A DNA stretch of 64,000 nucleotides from Mycolicibacterium sp. HK-90 (GCF_030486405.1 NZ_CP129613.1:2542001-2606000), one strand, 5' to 3'; shown: positions 45,884 through 56,057, counted from the first letter of the stretch. Numbers and translations: made by a program. Notes: generated from the sequence alone by a model not told the origin.

Positions 45884-47559
45884 TGACCGCCGAACTCGCA
45901 CCCCCCAAGCCACTGGCCCCCGGCGGTCTGCGAGTCACCGCGCTGGGTGGAATCAGCGAAATCGGCCGCAACATGACGGTCTTCGAGCACCTGGGCCGCC
46001 TGCTGATCGTGGACTGCGGGGTGCTCTTCCCGGGACACGACGAACCCGGCGTCGACCTGATCCTGCCCGACCTGCGTCACGTCGAGGACCGGCTCGAGGA
46101 CGTCGAGGCGCTCGTCGTCACCCATGCCCACGAAGACCACATCGGGGCCATCCCGTTCCTGCTCAAGCTGCGGCCCGATATCCCGGTGGTCGGCTCGAAG
46201 TTCACCATCGCGCTGATCCGGGAGAAGTGCCGCGAGCACCGCATCAAGCCGGTGTTCGTCGAGGTCGCCGAGCGGCAGAGCAGCCAGCACGGCGTGTTCG
46301 AGTGCGAGTACTTCGCGGTCAACCACTCGATCCCGGGCTGCCTGGCCGTCGCGATCCACACCGGCGCCGGCACCGTGCTGCACACCGGGGACATCAAGCT
46401 CGACCAGCAGCCGCTCGACGGCCGTCCGACCGATCTGCCGGGCATGTCGCGGCTCGGCGATGCCGGAGTGGACCTGTTCCTGTGTGACTCGACCAATTCC
46501 GAACACCCGGGCGTCAGCCCGTCCGAGAGTGAGGTCGGCCCGACCCTGCACCGGTTGATCCGCGGTGCCGAGGGCCGGGTGATCGTGGCCTGCTTCGCAT
46601 CGAACGTCGACCGCGTGCAACAGATCGTCGACGCCGCGGTGGCGTTGGGGCGCCGGGTCTCGTTCGTCGGACGCTCGATGGTGCGCAACATGGGCATCGC
46701 CCGCGAGCTGGGCTACCTGAAGGTCGCGGACTCCGACATCCTCGACATCGGCGCGGCCGAGATGATGCCGGCCGACAAGGTCGTCCTGATCACCACCGGC
46801 ACCCAGGGTGAGCCGATGGCCGCGCTGTCGCGGATGTCGCGCGGCGAGCACCGCAGTATTACGTTGACCGCGGGCGACCTCATCATCCTGTCCTCGTCGC
46901 TGATCCCAGGCAACGAGGAGGCGGTCTACGGCGTGATCGACGCACTGGCCAAGATCGGCGCCCGCGTGGTCACCAATGCCCAAGCGCGCGTGCATGTTTC
47001 CGGTCACGCCTACGCGGGGGAGCTGCTGTTCCTCTACAACGGGGTGCGTCCCCGCAACGTGATGCCGGTACACGGCACCTGGCGGCACATGCGTGCCAAT
47101 GCGGCACTGGCCGCCAGCACCGGGGTGCCGCCGGAGAACATCGTGCTGGCCGAGAACGGCGTGAGCGTGGACCTGGTGGCCGGTAAGGCCTCGATCTCCG
47201 GTGCGGTGACCGTCGGCAAGATGTTCGTCGACGGATTGATCACCGGGGATGTCGGCGACGCGACGCTCGGCGAACGTCTCATCCTGTCGTCGGGTTTCGT
47301 GGCGGTGACGGTGGTCGTCCACCGCGAGACCGGAAAACCCGCCGCTCCGGCCCATCTGCATTCCCGCGGGTTCTCCGAGGATCCCAAGGCACTGGAGCCC
47401 GTGGCCCGCAATGTGGAGCGGGAGCTGGAAAGCCTTGCCGCCGACAACATCACGGACCCGACCCGGATCGCTCAAGCCGTCCGGCGGACCGTCGGCAAAT
47501 GGGTGGGTGAGACCTACCGGCGCCAGCCGATGATCGTTCCGACCGTCATCGAGATCTAG
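45883..47559 (+). CDS. rnj: Ribonuclease J
   Basis: 558 residues. The metallo-beta-lactamase motif THAHEDH supplies His81, His83, Asp85 and His86; the beta-CASP domain includes FLCDSTNSEHPG, and VHVSGHAYAGEL carries the later His. RNase J is both a 5' to 3' exonuclease and an endonuclease acting in mRNA decay and rRNA processing. GTG 45883 overlaps the dapA stop by one base. Corresponds to Rv2752c. Confidence 0.93.
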
Positions 47560-47594
47560 TCGAATTGGTGCGCTGAGCGCTCCGCCGGCGCCGT

Positions 47595-47606
47595 TAGATT
47601 GGGTCG
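47595..47606 (+). promoter_or_regulatory. Leaderless promoter of the gene at 47607
   Basis: TAGATT (47595-47600), then 6 nt and GTG 47607, in the 47-bp gap after rnj. Confidence 0.45.
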
Positions 47607-48281
47607 GTGAGCCGTCCCGCATCCCAGGTGCCATTCGAGCGACGTCGTCCGATTCCTCCGCTCGGTTCGGCGGACGAAGTCAAGCGTGCCGTGGTATTTC
47701 CGTACGCGATCCGGATGATGGTGGCGATGATGGCCATCTCGGCAGTGTTCTTCATTGCTATGACTGCCTATGCATGGGCCACCCGTGGTCATCAGAACAT
47801 GGTTGTCTACACGGTGTTCATGGGGGCGTATTTCGCATACTTCTTCGCTGCCACCAAGGTCGCGCCTCCAATCATTACTCGTCGCTTCTACGACCGCGTG
47901 ATGCGTGGTGGACTCCTGTGCGACGTGTACCCGGCCGGATTTCCCGACGCCAAGGCCGCGATCCTGATCGACGCCCGACTGTCCGACGCGCAGGCGGCGC
48001 GTGTCCAACACACGATCGTCTCTTGGCTCGGGTGGCTGGCCGAGAACCCGTCGGCCGCTGCGCAGGCCGGGGATCTGTTCGCCGACGGTCCGATCCGCGG
48101 TGCCGACGAACTTGCCGGCCCGGGTGCCGGGGGCGGCTTCCTGGTCGCCCGTGACAAGAACCCGTACCAGGGGTGGCGGCTCATCCTGCCCGCGAAGAAT
48201 CCGCGCGATCCACACCGGCCGTACTCGAACGGGCTTGTGGTCCAAGTTGATACGCCGAGCCCGGTGTCAGCCGGCCAGTAG
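47607..48281 (+). CDS. Conserved membrane protein of unknown function
   Basis: 224 residues. A basic, proline-rich N-terminus precedes two membrane helices (about 37-57 and 66-84). The rest is soluble, with DVYPAGFPDAKAAILIDARL and a glycine-rich loop, and no signal for catalysis. I do not recognise the family. GTG 47607 has a leaderless -10. The 3' end overlaps the end of a convergent membrane protein gene by 15 bp. Confidence 0.65.
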   Translation: MSRPASQVPFERRRPIPPLGSADEVKRAVVFPYAIRMMVAMMAISAVFFIAMTAYAWATRGHQNMVVYTVFMGAYFAYFFAATKVAPPIITRRFYDRVMRGGLLCDVYPAGFPDAKAAILIDARLSDAQAARVQHTIVSWLGWLAENPSAAAQAGDLFADGPIRGADELAGPGAGGGFLVARDKNPYQGWRLILPAKNPRDPHRPYSNGLVVQVDTPSPVSAGQ

Positions 48282-48704
48282 CACGATCCCGCCCGCCAGC
48301 AGCGCGATCACCTTGACGAGTTCGAACGCGACGTAGACATAGTGCACTCGGGAGCGTCCGGTCGCTTCTTCGCCCGGCGCGACGGCCAACACCGCATCGG
48401 AGCGCTGAGTCAGCTTGGGCCGCACGGCAATCAGCTGTAGGGCCAGCGCCGCGATGGCGACCGCGAAGGCTGCGATCGCCGCGGCCGACGGGCGGTGCAC
48501 GGCGAGCGCCACGATGATCGCGACGGCGAAGGCGGTTTCCACGCGATTGAGCGCGCGGAAGACCATCCGCCCGATGCCGAGCCCGATCTGCAGCGTCACG
48601 CCCGGTGCCCGGAACTTCAGCGGTGCCTCGATGAACGAGATCGCCAGCACCATCCCGAGCCAGCAGAAGGCGACCGCGACAGCGACAGCGTGGGCGGTGT
48701 TCAT
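48267..48704 (-). CDS. Small four-helix membrane protein
   Basis: 145 residues, four predicted membrane helices (about 5-25, 52-72, 76-95, 122-143). The pattern AISFIEAPLKFRAPG after helix 1 recalls DUF4149/TMEM205-type proteins, but I cannot assign it. ATG 48704 overlaps the stop of the upstream regulator as ATGA, so it is co-translated with the regulator and is a likely effector or partner in the regulator/globin cluster. Confidence 0.65.
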   Translation of the reverse strand: MNTAHAVAVAVAFCWLGMVLAISFIEAPLKFRAPGVTLQIGLGIGRMVFRALNRVETAFAVAIIVALAVHRPSAAAIAAFAVAIAALALQLIAVRPKLTQRSDAVLAVAPGEEATGRSRVHYVYVAFELVKVIALLAGGIVLLAG

Positions 48705-49336
48705 CGGGTAACTCCGTTCTCGAGGTGAGCCAGGCACAGGTCCGGTTCGACGAATGCCTCCAGCCGGCCGACGGTCAGCTGCGACTGTCCGGTCCCTTGC
48801 CAGCTTTCCAACGCGCCCTGCATCAACCCGAGGTGGATCGGGCACACGACCGCGGCGTGGGTCTGGGCGAGTTCGAGGAAGGGGCAGTGGCGCAACCGGA
48901 GTTGGCCGCTCACCGGCGGTTCCGGCGCGAACCCGATGTCGTCCAGCATCTGCACCAGGGCCTGTACGGGGGAGTCCGTCGACCCCGGCGCCATCGTGCG
49001 GCCCCAGGTGCGTCCCATCTCTCGGGCTTTGGCCGCGGGATCGTCGTCGGCGGCCAGTCCATTGGCGAGGATCTCGGCCAGCATCCGGTAGTGGCTCGGT
49101 CCGGCCGGGTCCATCCGGCGTATCGCCCGATACAGCTGAGGGGGCCGGCCGGGGCCGCGGTGGTGAGGTTCGACACGTTCGACCTGCCCGCTTTCCTCCA
49201 GGTGCTCGAGGTGAAACCGCACGGTGTTGATGTGAACTTCGAGCCTGGCGGCGATCTGCGCGATGGTCATGGGCGCTGCGGAGGCCTTCAGCGTGCTCAG
49301 CACGTCGACTCGGCGCTTCCCGATCGCGGCGATCAT
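48701..49336 (-). CDS. Winged-helix regulator with conserved Cys motif
   Basis: 211 residues. An ArsR/DeoR-like winged helix (TIAQIAARLEVHINTVRFHL, about 24-43) is followed by a helical domain ending in HCPFLELAQTHAAVVCPIH and PDLCLAHLE: Cys151, Cys165, His168 and Cys201. The arrangement resembles SufR-like iron-sulfur regulators, so redox or NO sensing is a reasonable inference. ATG 49336 has TAAACT 6 nt upstream and a dyad beyond it. It is divergent from a truncated haemoglobin gene, 65 bp away. Confidence 0.75.
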   Translation of the reverse strand: MIAAIGKRRVDVLSTLKASAAPMTIAQIAARLEVHINTVRFHLEHLEESGQVERVEPHHRGPGRPPQLYRAIRRMDPAGPSHYRMLAEILANGLAADDDPAAKAREMGRTWGRTMAPGSTDSPVQALVQMLDDIGFAPEPPVSGQLRLRHCPFLELAQTHAAVVCPIHLGLMQGALESWQGTGQSQLTVGRLEAFVEPDLCLAHLENGVTR

Positions 49337-49342
49337 GGCTAG

Positions 49343-49365
49343 AGTTTATACAACAACTACTTGTA
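49343..49365 (-). promoter_or_regulatory. Operator/promoter between the Cys regulator and globin genes
   Basis: TAAACT (49343-49348, minus strand) is 6 nt before ATG 49336. Directly next to it, TACAA-N7-TTGTA (49349-49365) forms an inverted repeat, a candidate site for the regulator. Confidence 0.5.
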
Positions 49366-49401
49366 GAAACTAGGGGCAACGCCCGGAGAGGTGTCTGTCC
49401 G

Positions 49402-49809
49402 ATGGCCGAAGACCTGATGGACCGTGACGACGTGGAGCTGCTGTTGTGGCGGTTCTACGGCAAGGCACTTGCCGATCCGGTGCTTGCCGAACCCTTCGCC
49501 GAACTGAGGGCCAAGGGCCTGCACTCCCACCTTCCCGTCATGTGTGATTTCTGGGAGACCGTGTTGTTCCGGGCCGGGCTCTATCAGCGCAGCGCGTTGG
49601 TCGCGCACCGGGAACTGCATGCCCGCCATCCGTTGTCGGCCCGGCACTTCGTGCGGTGGCTGACCTTGTGGACCGAAACCGTCGACGAGTTGTACCAGGG
49701 GCCGCACGCCGAGCGGGCCAAGCTCCAGGCCGGTCGTATCGCCAAGGCCATGCACCGTCGACTGGCCGGTGCCGATGCCGCCGAGCTCGACGCCTTGGTT
49801 GCCTGCTAA
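49402..49809 (+). CDS. Group III truncated haemoglobin
   Basis: 135 residues. Group III 2/2 globins have HPLSARHFVRWLTLW with the proximal His (His82 here), a CDFWETVLFRAG segment and a long E-F region, all visible. They bind oxygen, NO or sulfide-type ligands; M. tuberculosis has only groups I and II. GGAGAGG lies about 9 nt before ATG 49402. Its stop overlaps the end of the convergent methyltransferase gene by 4 bp. Divergent from the Cys-containing regulator. Confidence 0.82.
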   Translation: MAEDLMDRDDVELLLWRFYGKALADPVLAEPFAELRAKGLHSHLPVMCDFWETVLFRAGLYQRSALVAHRELHARHPLSARHFVRWLTLWTETVDELYQGPHAERAKLQAGRIAKAMHRRLAGADAAELDALVAC

Positions 49810-50675
49810 CGCTTTTCGGCGTACGCGCTCCACTCGACCTGCGAGGCCGTCAGCGCGCGCCCGGTCGGCGCGAGGTAGTGCTCGGCGAGGTAATCGGGCC
49901 CGGCCTGCTCGATCAGCTGCCAGCCGAAGGGGTCGATGAACGACGCCACGTGGTCCGGGTCCAGGCCGAACTGCCATAACTGACTGCGAATCCGGAACCG
50001 GCGATACAGAGATTCGGCCCCATATCGGTTGGTGCCGTCGATGAAATCGCGGCGGACGTACGTGAACGCCAACCGGCTGCCCGGTGCCGCCGAGCGGAGG
50101 AACTCAAACGTCGCGCGGACGCCGTCGGCGCTCAGATACTGCGTCACGCCTTCCCAGATGAAGAAGGTGCGGTCCGCGCTGCGGTATCCGTGCCCGGCGA
50201 GTTCGGCGGCCAGATCGTCGCGTTCGAAGTCCATGGGAACCAGATGAACCGAGGCCGGTGGGGTGCCCAGAGCGTCGCGCACCACGGTCCGCTTGCGTTC
50301 GACGTTGATCGGCAGGTCGACTTCGAATACCGGGATCGGGCTGCGTCGGGCCAGCCGGTAGGCCTTGGTGTCCAGGCCCGCTCCGAGAACCACCACGGTG
50401 TCGATGTCCGCCAGTGCGGCTTCGAGCTTTTCGTCGATGTAGCGCTTGCGACAGGTCAGATTCGCCCACAGTCCGGGGCCGGACCGTTCGGTCGCGCCGA
50501 TCAACAGTCGGCGGGCGAAGGGCCAGCGCATGGTCCGGGTGAAGGCGCGCAACCCCCCGGGGAGGAACGGTGCCGCCAGGTCGTCGTCGACCAGCCGCCG
50601 CCGCTCCGGCTCGTACTGCTCGACGGCGGCCAGCACCATCGGGCCGAATGCGGTTGCGGCGGCGGGATCGCTCAT
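49806..50675 (-). CDS. Leucine carboxyl methyltransferase-like SAM enzyme (Rv2751 type)
   Basis: 289 residues. The mycobacterial LCMT-like family (TIGR00027) is recognised by [18 protein letters not shown] (SAM-binding motif I), [14 protein letters not shown] and [11 protein letters not shown]. The substrate is unknown. ATG 50675 overlaps the stop of the SDR gene, and the block of three minus-strand genes (ABM, SDR, methyltransferase) matches Rv2749-Rv2751. Confidence 0.82.
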   Translation of the reverse strand: MSDPAAATAFGPMVLAAVEQYEPERRRLVDDDLAAPFLPGGLRAFTRTMRWPFARRLLIGATERSGPGLWANLTCRKRYIDEKLEAALADIDTVVVLGAGLDTKAYRLARRSPIPVFEVDLPINVERKRTVVRDALGTPPASVHLVPMDFERDDLAAELAGHGYRSADRTFFIWEGVTQYLSADGVRATFEFLRSAAPGSRLAFTYVRRDFIDGTNRYGAESLYRRFRIRSQLWQFGLDPDHVASFIDPFGWQLIEQAGPDYLAEHYLAPTGRALTASQVEWSAYAEKR

Positions 50676-51499
50676 CGTTTGTTGACGATGCCCGCATCCA
50701 CCGGAAGTGTCACCCCGGTGACGTAGCGCGCCTGATCCGACACCAGCCAGGCCACGGCGTTGGCGACATCCTCGACCTGCACGACCTGCACCGGTAGTGC
50801 GTTGCCGAAATCGGTGGGTGCGTTGAGCTCCTCGGCGACGTGCTTGAGCCAGGACCGGGTGAACTCGTTGTTGATCATCGGCGTATCGACCCCGGTGGGG
50901 TGGATGGAGTTCACTCGGATGCTGTGCGGGGCAAGAAAATTGGCGTAGGCCCGCATCAGCCCCACCACACCGTGTTTGGCGGCGGTGTAGCCGAGCGAAC
51001 CGCGGTCGCCGCCACCGACACCGATCAGGCCGGCCGCCGAGCTGATCAGCACGATGGATCCGCCCTCACCCTGGTCGACCATGATCGGCATCGCCACCTC
51101 GACGGTGTGGTGAACCCCGGTCAGGTTCACGTCGATGACGTCACGCCAGCCGTCCGGGCCCGATTGCATCGGCGCGATCCCGGCATTGGCCACGACGATG
51201 TCGAGCCGGCCGAGCCGGTCCACCCCGTCCTGCAGGGCTGCCCGCAAGGCGTTCTCGTCGCGGACGTCGGCCCGGTGGGCGACGATGCGGGCGCCGGTCT
51301 CCTCGACGAGCTTGACCGTGGCGGCCAGGTCGTCCGGGGTGGCCAAGGGGTACGCCACCGAGGCGATCTGATCGCACAGGTCGATCGCGATGATGTCGGC
51401 CCCGTCGGCGGCCAGCCGAACGGCCTCGGCCCGGCCCTGGCCGCGCGCGGCGCCGGTGATGAAGGCGACCTTGCCGGCCAGGGGAGCGTCCGCACTCAT
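50672..51499 (-). CDS. Mycofactocin-type short-chain dehydrogenase
   Basis: 275 residues. The nicotinamide-binding motif [12 protein letters not shown], the insertion with [18 protein letters not shown] sequence after the first strand, and the catalytic GYTAAKHG (YxxxK) with an upstream Ser in LISSAAG mark the mycofactocin-coupled SDR family, which keeps NAD tightly bound and passes electrons to mycofactocin. It corresponds to Rv2750. Its ATG shares one base with the stop of the ABM gene. Confidence 0.85.
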   Translation of the reverse strand: MSADAPLAGKVAFITGAARGQGRAEAVRLAADGADIIAIDLCDQIASVAYPLATPDDLAATVKLVEETGARIVAHRADVRDENALRAALQDGVDRLGRLDIVVANAGIAPMQSGPDGWRDVIDVNLTGVHHTVEVAMPIMVDQGEGGSIVLISSAAGLIGVGGGDRGSLGYTAAKHGVVGLMRAYANFLAPHSIRVNSIHPTGVDTPMINNEFTRSWLKHVAEELNAPTDFGNALPVQVVQVEDVANAVAWLVSDQARYVTGVTLPVDAGIVNKR

Positions 51500-51813
51500 C
51501 AGCTACGCAGCTGTCCCTTGGCCGGATCGCCGGCCACTACGGGCTGCAGCATCTTGATGTCGGGGGCGCCGTCGAGCAGTTCGCCGATGGTGCCGAACAG
51601 GACGCCGATCGCGGGAGCGGTGCTGTGTGCCTTGAGGGCGTCGGCGTCGGCCCACTGCTCGACGAACACGAAGGTGCCGTCGGCCTCGTGGAGGGAGTAC
51701 AGCTGGCAGCCCGGCTCCTCGTGCACCGCTGCGACGGCCTTCGTGCAGGCCTCACGGACGGCGTCGACGGACTCGGGCTTGGCCTTCATGGTGGCGACGA
51801 CGACAACAGGCAT
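51499..51813 (-). CDS. Antibiotic biosynthesis monooxygenase (ABM) domain protein
   Basis: 104 residues. A single ABM ferredoxin-like domain: [19 protein letters not shown], then [20 protein letters not shown] and [15 protein letters not shown]. Such small dimers act as quinol/cofactor-free monooxygenases or haem-degrading enzymes, although many have no known role. Corresponds to Rv2749. ATG 51813 has GAGGAG about 10 nt upstream; an upstream start at 51840 would overlap that site. First gene of a three-gene operon. Confidence 0.8.
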   Translation of the reverse strand: MPVVVVATMKAKPESVDAVREACTKAVAAVHEEPGCQLYSLHEADGTFVFVEQWADADALKAHSTAPAIGVLFGTIGELLDGAPDIKMLQPVVAGDPAKGQLRS

Positions 51814-51959
51814 AGGTGCAGGACTCCTCGATGAGTGCAAAAACTGGACGAGTGTCCACCCTAGGTGAAATCTCTGCAGATTCGGTTCGTATGGCTAAGT
51901 GTCATTTGATACCGTCTTGTGACCCGTGTGGCAGATGGTGAATATGGGGCATGTGCGAC

Positions 51960-51972
51960 TAGGCTTGCGGTC
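51960..51972 (+). promoter_or_regulatory. Leaderless promoter of ftsK
   Basis: TAGGCT (51960-51965), then 7 nt and ATG 51973. Confidence 0.5.
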
Positions 51973-54546
51973 ATGGCTAACAAGACCGCCGGCCGATCCG
52001 GAGCGCGTTCGAGCAGGTCAAACGCCAGCTCACGCGGCGGTTCGCGGGGTAAGGCGCCGGCCCGCCCGGCGCGCCAGGCGCGCTCGGCCGCGCCACGCCG
52101 CAAGCCCGCCCGACGGCCGCAGGCGTCACCGGTTGCCGTCGCCGGTCAGAAACTGGGTCAAGGCGCCCGCGCCGGCTGGCTGATGCTGGCCAAGGGGGCC
52201 GGATCGACCGCTCGCTCGGTGGGCCGCGCCCGCGAGATCGAACCCGGCCACCGCCGGGACGGTCTGGCGCTCGCGCTGCTGGGTATCGCCGTCATCGTGG
52301 CCGCCAGCTCCTGGTTCCACGCGGCCGGCCCGGTGGGGCAGTGGATCGACACCGCGCTGCGTACCTTGATCGGCGGTCCGGTGGTGCTGGTGCCCGTCGT
52401 CCTCGGGGCTGTCGCCGTCATGCTGATGCGCACCGAACCCGACCCGGAATCGCGCCCCCGGCTGATCCTGGGGTCGGCCATGATCGCGTTGCCGATGCTC
52501 GGCCTGTGGCACCTGTGGTCGGGCTCGCCGCAGGATCCCGTCGCACGCCAACACGCGGCCGGTTTCATCGGGTTCGCCATCGGTGGGCCGCTGTCGGACG
52601 GCCTGACCCAGTGGATCGCCGCGCCGTTGCTGTTCATGGGTGTGTTGTTCGGACTGCTGCTCGTCACCGGGACCACGATCCGCGAGGTGCCGTCGACGCT
52701 GCGGACCATGTTCACCACGCGCGCGTTCCGGGACGACTACGACGAGTACGACGATTACGACGGCGAGTACGCCGACGACTACGACGGGCCCGAATCCGAC
52801 GATTTCTCTGACGGCTACTACGACGACGACACCGCGCGCGGTGACGCCCAAACGTGGCCGACGGCCGCGATCGAGGCCCCCAAGGCGCCGACCGGCACGC
52901 CGATGGACAACTACCCGTTGCCCGACGACGTCGATGCACCGACCATCCCCGAGCCCGCGGTCAAACCACGCCGTAAGAAGGCCGAGAGCAAGCCCAAGGT
53001 GGACGACACCCTGGTGATGGACCGGGTCGTGGAGGGGCCCTACACGCTGCCGCCTCTCGATCTGCTGATCGCCGGCGATCCGCCGAAACTGCGCACCGCC
53101 GCCAACGATCAGATGACCGACGCCATCACCTCGGTGCTGGAACAGTTCAAGGTCGATGCGGCAGTCACCGGCTGCACCCGCGGTCCGACCGTGACCCGCT
53201 ACGAGGTCGAGCTCGGCCCCGGCGTCAAGGTCGAGAAAATCACTGCGCTGCACCGCAACATCGCCTATGCGGTGGCCACCGAGAGCGTCCGGATGCTCGC
53301 GCCGATCCCCGGCAAATCCGCCGTCGGCATCGAGGTGCCCAACACCGACCGCGAGATGGTGCGGCTGTCCGATGTGCTCACCGCACCCTCGACCCGCCGC
53401 GACCACCACCCGTTGGTGATCGGCCTCGGCAAGGACATCGAGGGTGACTTCGTCTCGGCCAACCTGGCCAAGATGCCCCACCTGCTGGTGGCCGGTTCGA
53501 CCGGTTCCGGTAAGTCCAGCTTCGTCAACTCGATGCTGGTCTCGCTGCTGGCGCGGGCCACCCCGGAAGAGGTCAGGATGATCCTGATCGATCCGAAGAT
53601 GGTGGAACTCACGCCGTACGAAGGCATTCCGCACCTCATCACGCCGATCATCACCGAACCCAAGAAGGCCGCGGCCGCGCTGGCCTGGCTGGTCGAGGAG
53701 ATGGAGCAGCGCTACCAGGACATGAAGGCCTCCCGGGTCCGCCACATCGACGTGTTCAACGAGAAGGTGCGATCCGGTGAGATCAGCACACCCCTGGGCA
53801 GTGAGCGGGTCTACAAGCCCTATCCGTACATCCTGGCCATCGTCGACGAGCTCGCCGACCTGATGATGACCGCGCCGCGTGACGTCGAGGACGCCATCGT
53901 GCGCATCACGCAGAAGGCCCGCGCGGCCGGTATCCACCTGGTGCTGGCCACCCAGCGGCCCTCGGTGGACGTCGTCACCGGTCTGATCAAGACCAACGTG
54001 CCGTCGCGGCTCGCATTCGCGACCTCGTCGCTGACCGACTCGCGCGTCATCCTGGACCAGCCCGGCGCCGAGAAGCTGATCGGTATGGGCGACGGACTGT
54101 TCCTGCCGATGGGGGCCAACAAGCCGCTGCGTATGCAGGGCGCGTTCATCACCGACGAGGAGATCCACGCGGTCGTCGAGGCCACCAAGTCTCAGGCCGA
54201 ACCGGAGTTCGTCGAGGGCGTCACCGCCGCCAAGGCGGGCGAGCGCAAGGACGTCGATCCGGACATCGGCGACGACATGGACGTCTTCCTGCAAGCTGTG
54301 GAGCTCGTGGTGTCCTCGCAATTCGGCTCCACCTCGATGCTGCAGCGCAAGCTGCGGGTCGGGTTCGCCAAGGCGGGCCGGCTCATGGACCTGATGGAGA
54401 CCCGCGGCATCGTCGGCCCGTCGGAAGGCTCGAAGGCACGTGAGGTGCTCGTCAAGCCCGACGAGTTGGCCGGCACGCTGATGTTGATCCGTGGTGGGTC
54501 CGACGCCAACGGTGCCGACGCCGACGACGATCCCGACGAGTTCTGA
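51973..54546 (+). CDS. ftsK: DNA translocase FtsK
   Basis: 857 residues. A very basic N-terminus (about 1-80) precedes four membrane helices (about 95-235). An acidic Asp/Tyr-rich linker (about 254-290) leads to the RecA-like motor with Walker A GSTGSGKSS (about 510) and Walker B ILAIVDELADL (about 620). The C-terminal gamma domain with MLQRKLRVGFAKAGRLMDLM reads KOPS-type sequences. FtsK pumps DNA at the septum and activates XerCD. ATG 51973 was preferred to a GTG at 51919 because of the -10. Confidence 0.95.
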   Translation: MANKTAGRSGARSSRSNASSRGGSRGKAPARPARQARSAAPRRKPARRPQASPVAVAGQKLGQGARAGWLMLAKGAGSTARSVGRAREIEPGHRRDGLALALLGIAVIVAASSWFHAAGPVGQWIDTALRTLIGGPVVLVPVVLGAVAVMLMRTEPDPESRPRLILGSAMIALPMLGLWHLWSGSPQDPVARQHAAGFIGFAIGGPLSDGLTQWIAAPLLFMGVLFGLLLVTGTTIREVPSTLRTMFTTRAFRDDYDEYDDYDGEYADDYDGPESDDFSDGYYDDDTARGDAQTWPTAAIEAPKAPTGTPMDNYPLPDDVDAPTIPEPAVKPRRKKAESKPKVDDTLVMDRVVEGPYTLPPLDLLIAGDPPKLRTAANDQMTDAITSVLEQFKVDAAVTGCTRGPTVTRYEVELGPGVKVEKITALHRNIAYAVATESVRMLAPIPGKSAVGIEVPNTDREMVRLSDVLTAPSTRRDHHPLVIGLGKDIEGDFVSANLAKMPHLLVAGSTGSGKSSFVNSMLVSLLARATPEEVRMILIDPKMVELTPYEGIPHLITPIITEPKKAAAALAWLVEEMEQRYQDMKASRVRHIDVFNEKVRSGEISTPLGSERVYKPYPYILAIVDELADLMMTAPRDVEDAIVRITQKARAAGIHLVLATQRPSVDVVTGLIKTNVPSRLAFATSSLTDSRVILDQPGAEKLIGMGDGLFLPMGANKPLRMQGAFITDEEIHAVVEATKSQAEPEFVEGVTAAKAGERKDVDPDIGDDMDVFLQAVELVVSSQFGSTSMLQRKLRVGFAKAGRLMDLMETRGIVGPSEGSKAREVLVKPDELAGTLMLIRGGSDANGADADDDPDEF

Positions 54547-55539
54547 TCAGCACTTCTCGTACCGGGCCGACAACTCAAGCTCGAGTGGTAGCCGTGTGTG
54601 ATCGTCACGGTGCGTGAAACAGCCTCCGGCGATGAGCTCGACCATGCCGTCGGGGGTGCGCAGTGACAGCTGCGTGGGGTGGCCGAACCGCGGCAGCAGC
54701 GGCGGCACTTCGCGGGCGATACGCGCCAGGTCCTGGTCCGAGTCGGCGCTCTTGGGGACATCGATCTCGACCACAGTCAGCGCCTGCCGCCTGTCGGACA
54801 TCGGTGCGGTGTCCGCCTTGGCGTCGTAGTACTCGCCCACTACGGCACTGATGTCCGACCACAGCGCGCGGTCGGGATCGCTCGGCGGGTTCGGTGTCGA
54901 GGTGTAATCGTGGCTGCGGCCTACATCGCCGACCGGAAGATGAATCTCCCATGTCGCTTGGGCCAGCCCAGGGTCGCTGCGCTGCAGTCCGACTGCCTTG
55001 GCCGCAGGGGTCGACGGGTCGAGCGTGATGGTGATTTGGCGGCTGTCCCCGCCTTCGCCCCACAGCGGCTGCACGAGATCGACGAGCTGGGCCACTCCCG
55101 CGCGTGCGGCCCGCAGCCATACTCCCGCGCTGTCGCCGACCTGGTCGGCGGTCGGATCGACGCGAACCGATTTTTGGCCGAATCCAAAAGAGGCGGTTGA
55201 ATACTGTTCGCTACCCGGATGTTTCGACGGGGGGTCGGGGCTGGAGAACCGTAGGTACAGATCTGCGCTCTCGTCGTCGAGACCGGTGCGTTTGATTTGA
55301 TCGACAAACGTCTGGCTGATCCGTACCACCTGCGCATCGGTGACATCCGGCATCAGATTCACGGTGAGGCGGAAGGTCTCACCGCTGCTGACGTTCGAGT
55401 CATAACTCAGATTCGTGCTGGAAACCCCCGGCATCTGGCCGATCTTCTGATCGACAGATGCTGCTTCCTTCTGGTTCGTGCACGAGGCGGCGCTCAACGC
55501 AACAGCAGCGAGGATGGCGGCGACCAGCGCGGGTTTCAC
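54547..55539 (-). CDS. Putative lipoprotein of unknown function
   Basis: 330 residues. Signal peptide with lipobox LSAASCTN (Cys20). The mature protein is mixed alpha/beta with a repeated theme of about 140 residues (SYDSNVSSGETFRLTVNL and later IHLPVGDVGRSHDYTS); no family is recognised. It abuts the ftsK stop with no gap on the opposite strand. Its GTG start overlaps the argA stop by 4 bp, so it follows argA in an operon. It is not part of the M. tuberculosis order that I recall. Confidence 0.65.
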   Translation of the reverse strand: MKPALVAAILAAVALSAASCTNQKEAASVDQKIGQMPGVSSTNLSYDSNVSSGETFRLTVNLMPDVTDAQVVRISQTFVDQIKRTGLDDESADLYLRFSSPDPPSKHPGSEQYSTASFGFGQKSVRVDPTADQVGDSAGVWLRAARAGVAQLVDLVQPLWGEGGDSRQITITLDPSTPAAKAVGLQRSDPGLAQATWEIHLPVGDVGRSHDYTSTPNPPSDPDRALWSDISAVVGEYYDAKADTAPMSDRRQALTVVEIDVPKSADSDQDLARIAREVPPLLPRFGHPTQLSLRTPDGMVELIAGGCFTHRDDHTRLPLELELSARYEKC

Positions 55540-56057
55540 AGCGCCAACAACATCCGGGTGTTACCCAAGGTGTTGGGCTTGACGTAGGACAGGTCGAGGA
55601 ACTCCGCCACGCCGGTGTCGTACGAGCGGCACATCTCCTCGTACACCTCGGCCGTCACCGGGGTGCCGTCGATCTCCTCGAACCCGTGCTTGCCGAAGAA
55701 TTCGACCTCGAATGTCAGCACGAAGATCCGGCTCAGGTGCAACTCGCGAGCGACGTCCAGCAACTGCTCCACCAGCACATGGCCGACGCCGGTGCCGCGA
55801 ACCTTCGGGTGCACGGCCACGGTTCGTACCTCGCCGAGGTCGGCCCACAGCACGTGCAGGGCGCCGCACCCGACGAGTTCGCCGTCGAGTTCGGCAACCC
55901 AGAATTCCTGGACCGCCTCGTACAACGTCACCAGGTTCTTCTCCAGCAGGATCTTGCCCGCGTAGACGTCGACCAGCCTCTTGATCGCCGGGACGTCGGA
56001 CGTGCGGGCCCGGCGCACCACAGGGTGTTTGCGCTCCTCGACACTGCCTGGGTTCAC
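55536..56057 (-). CDS. argA: N-acetylglutamate synthase, short GNAT type
   Basis: 173 residues, a single GNAT domain. The acetyl-CoA loop is HPKVRGTGVGHVLVE, with VRRARTSDVPAIKRLVDVYA at the start and EFFGKHGFEEIDG later. The M. tuberculosis orthologue Rv2747 is a stand-alone acetyltransferase that makes N-acetyl-L-glutamate, the first step of arginine synthesis. GTG 56057 has TACTCT (56065-56070) 7 nt upstream. Divergent from pgsA3. Confidence 0.88.
   Translation of the reverse strand: MNPGSVEERKHPVVRRARTSDVPAIKRLVDVYAGKILLEKNLVTLYEAVQEFWVAELDGELVGCGALHVLWADLGEVRTVAVHPKVRGTGVGHVLVEQLLDVARELHLSRIFVLTFEVEFFGKHGFEEIDGTPVTAEVYEEMCRSYDTGVAEFLDLSYVKPNTLGNTRMLLAL

Noticed and set aside
52126..54321. 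A 731-codon open frame antisense to ftsK
   Set aside because: It mirrors the codon pattern of ftsK on the other strand and shows no domain, promoter or ribosome-binding site.
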